Shown here piece after piece: positions 5,081 to 7,095 of a stretch of DNA of 7,095 bases (within the stretch, counting starts at the first letter, position 1; every line of letters begins with the position of its first letter). The stretch lies in assembly GCA_937974195.1 (NCBI GenBank), contig CALJIC010000138.1:1-7095 (forward strand). Direction: 5' to 3'. The translations under genes were made by a program, and so were the position numbers. The notes under the pieces were generated by a model, which was not told where the DNA came from, made no database searches, and was given only the letters and a program-made list of their open reading frames with translations. The stretch comes from an uncultured Roseiflexaceae bacterium (lineage in GTDB: Bacteria > Chloroflexota > Chloroflexia > Chloroflexales > Roseiflexaceae).

Positions 5081-6970
5081 ATGGGGAAGAAAGCAGCCCA
5101 GGCTACTCCCAACCTGCTCCTGCGCCGCGCGCGCCTGGAGCGGGGCTGGACCCAGAGCATGGTCGCTGAGCGCATCGGCGCGCCCAACGATGTGCTCGTC
5201 ACGCGCTGGGAGCGCGGCGCGGCGTTTCCCAGCCCGCACTACGTGCAGCGGCTCTGCCAGCTCTTCGAGCAGCCCGCCAGCGAGCTGGGCCTGATCAGAG
5301 AGCCGCGCGCCACGGCTGCGGCCGGCCGCCCCCTCCGCGGCCAGCCCGCGCCCGATGGGCCGGGCGAGCCCGCCCTTCCCGCGCCGCCGCACAGCGCGGC
5401 GCCGCTGCCCGCGCTGCCGCTGGTCGGGCGGGAGGCCGAGATGCGCGCGCTCCAGAGCGTCTACCAGGACGTGCAGCGCGGGCAGATGCGGGTCGTGCTG
5501 GTCCGGGGCGAGACCGGCATCGGCAAGACACGCCTCGTCTCCGCGTTTCTGGAGTGGGCGGGCGAGCAGGGGGCCACGCTGCTGACCGGCCGCGCCTTCG
5601 AGATGGGCGGGCGGCTGCCCTACCAGCCGCTCGTGCACGCGCTCGGCCGGCGGCTGGAGGAGGAGCAGGCGCCGGACGCGCTGCTCAGCGCCACCTGGCT
5701 CAGCGAGCTCTCGCGCATCCTCCCCGAGCTGCGCGAGCGCTACCCCTTCCTGCCAGAGGCCCCCGGCGACGAGATGGCGGCGCGCATCCGGTTCTTCGAG
5801 GCGGTGACGCGCCTGGTGCAGGCGTTCTGCAGCCGCGGCCCGGCCGTGCTCGCGATCGATGACCTGCACTGGGCCGACGCGGCCTCGCTCGACGTCCTAC
5901 ACTATGTGGGCCAGCGCTGGAGCGAGGGCGAGACGCCGCTGCTCCTGCTGCTCTCGCTCTGCTCCGAGGCCCTGGCCCCGGCCGGCCCGCTGAGCAGGTG
6001 GCTCCTGGCGCTGCAGCACGACCTGCCGGTGACCGACCTGCCGCTCGGCCCGCTGACCCAGGAGGAGGTGCTGCGCCTGCTTGAGGCGCTCGTCGGCCGG
6101 CAGGGCACGGCTGCCAGCCAGAAACGGCGCCTCGCCGGCATCGGGGAGTGGCTGTTCCGCGAGACCGGCGGGCAGCCCTTCTACCTGGTCGAGACGCTGA
6201 AGGACCTAGCCGAGCGCCGGATCCTCACGCCCCGACCGGCCGGGCGCGGAGAGGCCCTGGGGCTGGACATGGCGGCCCTCGGCGCGGTCCAGCGCGAGGG
6301 CGTGCTGCCCGAAGGCGTGCGGCGGCTCATCCAGTCGCAGCTCGAGCGGCTCACGCCGGCCGGGCGCGCGCTGCTGATGGCGAGCGCCGTCCTGGGGCAG
6401 GGCGCTCCCTTCGAGCTGCTGTGCCGCGTCGCCGAGGTGGAGGAGCAGGAGGCGCTGGCGGCGGTCGAGGAGCTGCTGCGGCAGGGGCTGCTGCGCGAGG
6501 TGAGCGGCCGCGGGGCGGGCTATCTGCCGGGGCACGACAAGATCCGCGAGGTGGTCCTGGCGGAGATGGGTGAGGCGCAGCGGCGCCTGCTTCACCGCCG
6601 GGTGCTCGCGGCGCTCGGGGCTGAGGCGAGGCCGGCCGCGGAGCTGGCGCATCACGCGCTTGCTGCCGGGCCGACCGAGCAGGCCGCGGGCCTCAGCAGG
6701 GCGGCGGGCGATGAGGCGCTGCGCCTGCTCGCCAGCGCCGAGGCGCGGGGGCTGGGGGACGAAGAGCCGCTGGCGGGCGAGCGCCGGCTCGAGACCGCGC
6801 GCACGCGCGTCGTGTGGGACCTGCTCGACCGCGGCGACGATGCGGCTGCCCAACTGCACCTGGAGCAGGCCGCGGCGCAGTTCAACGCCGCGGGCGTGCG
6901 GCGCGAGCGCGCAGCCGTGCAGGAGCCCCTCGCAGGGATGGCGCAAGGCCTGCTGCAGCTGGGCGATTAG
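5081..6970 (+). CDS. XRE-type HTH / STAND AAA-ATPase transcriptional regulator
   Basis: A 629-residue cytoplasmic regulator. Residues about 11-70 form a Cro/C1-type helix-turn-helix (RRARLERGWTQ, TRWERG, then a PSP-x-YVQRLCQLF segment), a version typical of Chloroflexota. A Pro/Ala-rich linker (about 75-112) leads to a STAND-type NTPase opening with the LVGRE box (114-118). It has Walker A GETGIGKT (143-150) and Walker B VLAIDDLHW (256-264), followed by the LSLCSEAL segment (291-298), a PLTQEEV region (324-330) and the GGQPFYLVE box (363-371). A winged-helix-like region and a short helical tail follow. By analogy with MalT/LuxR-type ATPases, ATP and ligand binding would switch oligomerisation and DNA binding. 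Relatives usually carry a long C-terminal TPR sensor and reach about 900-1100 residues; here only helical remnants follow residue 510, so the sensor is short or lost. Cys294 replaces an Arg usual at that place. It is divergent from the bicupin gene, its most likely local target. Confidence 0.85.
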   Translation: MGKKAAQATPNLLLRRARLERGWTQSMVAERIGAPNDVLVTRWERGAAFPSPHYVQRLCQLFEQPASELGLIREPRATAAAGRPLRGQPAPDGPGEPALPAPPHSAAPLPALPLVGREAEMRALQSVYQDVQRGQMRVVLVRGETGIGKTRLVSAFLEWAGEQGATLLTGRAFEMGGRLPYQPLVHALGRRLEEEQAPDALLSATWLSELSRILPELRERYPFLPEAPGDEMAARIRFFEAVTRLVQAFCSRGPAVLAIDDLHWADAASLDVLHYVGQRWSEGETPLLLLLSLCSEALAPAGPLSRWLLALQHDLPVTDLPLGPLTQEEVLRLLEALVGRQGTAASQKRRLAGIGEWLFRETGGQPFYLVETLKDLAERRILTPRPAGRGEALGLDMAALGAVQREGVLPEGVRRLIQSQLERLTPAGRALLMASAVLGQGAPFELLCRVAEVEEQEALAAVEELLRQGLLREVSGRGAGYLPGHDKIREVVLAEMGEAQRRLLHRRVLAALGAEARPAAELAHHALAAGPTEQAAGLSRAAGDEALRLLASAEARGLGDEEPLAGERRLETARTRVVWDLLDRGDDAAAQLHLEQAAAQFNAAGVRRERAAVQEPLAGMAQGLLQLGD

Positions 6971-7095
6971 TGCGCGGGCGGCAAGGGCGGGCCCCTGCAA
7001 CCCCTCTGGAGTGGCCTCCGCACCTCCCTGGAGGGAAAGCCGGCGGCACGACCGCGTAACTCCTGCTTTGACGGCCGCTTGCGCCCTACTCTGTT
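6971..7095. other. Intergenic end of window
   Basis: The regulator frame after its TAG stays open to the window end but has neither strong third-position bias nor TPR-like sequence, so one point nonsense mutation does not explain the short protein. A small hairpin CCTCC-CT-GGAGG (7023-7034) is weak. TTGACG (7068-7073) is a good -35 match on the plus strand, with TCTGTT at 7090-7095 as a possible weak -10 after 16 bases, perhaps the promoter of a gene beyond the window. Confidence 0.25.

Overview
The window is about 7.1 kb of very GC-rich DNA (G/C at nearly every third codon position) with four complete genes and one probable gene remnant. The best clue to the host is the last gene. Its N-terminal XRE-type DNA-binding domain, with a WERG turn followed by a 'PSP.YVQRLCQLF...ELG' segment, is joined to a STAND/AAA ATPase, an architecture greatly expanded in Chloroflexota, especially Ktedonobacteria and relatives. 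I infer a high-GC Chloroflexota or a similar Gram-positive-like soil or thermophilic bacterium. No 16S rRNA, tRNA or other decisive marker is present.

Layout. Bases 1-464 hold no gene: a strong GC hairpin (21-48), a 110-bp direct tandem repeat of about 2.3 copies (51-302), and the leader of the first gene. A 446-aa MFS exporter-type permease (465-1805, +) is followed by a long inverted repeat (1817-1867) and a candidate extended -10 promoter. Next comes a cytoplasmic GH39-type glycoside hydrolase of 561 aa (1923-3608, +) with a GTG start and a clear ribosome binding site. Converging on it is a 348-aa two-domain cupin protein (3727-4773, -). Between the two stop codons lies a 36-codon stretch with strong coding character on the minus strand (3619-3726), read here as the remnant of another gene. 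A 307-bp intergenic region with candidate divergent promoters and repeated TATCGC motifs separates the cupin gene from a divergent XRE-STAND ATPase regulator of 629 aa (5081-6970, +). The last 125 bases hold nothing firm.

How the genes may work together. The divergent cupin/regulator pair looks like a regulator beside a target, and the shared region has repeated short motifs overlapping both candidate promoters; this is inference. The MFS and GH39 genes are codirectional but separated by a hairpin and a possible promoter, so they are probably separate units. The MFS resembles drug-efflux (DHA3-like) permeases more than sugar porters, so a xyloside import-and-hydrolysis module is not supported.

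Most unusual points: the bicupin looks like an in-frame fusion of two normally separate cupin genes that keeps a ribosome binding site and ATG at the junction; the coding-like remnant lies directly behind it in the same frame; and the regulator is short for its architecture and has Cys where an Arg is usual after the fourth core strand of the ATPase. I see no clear evidence of a wholly new multi-gene system.
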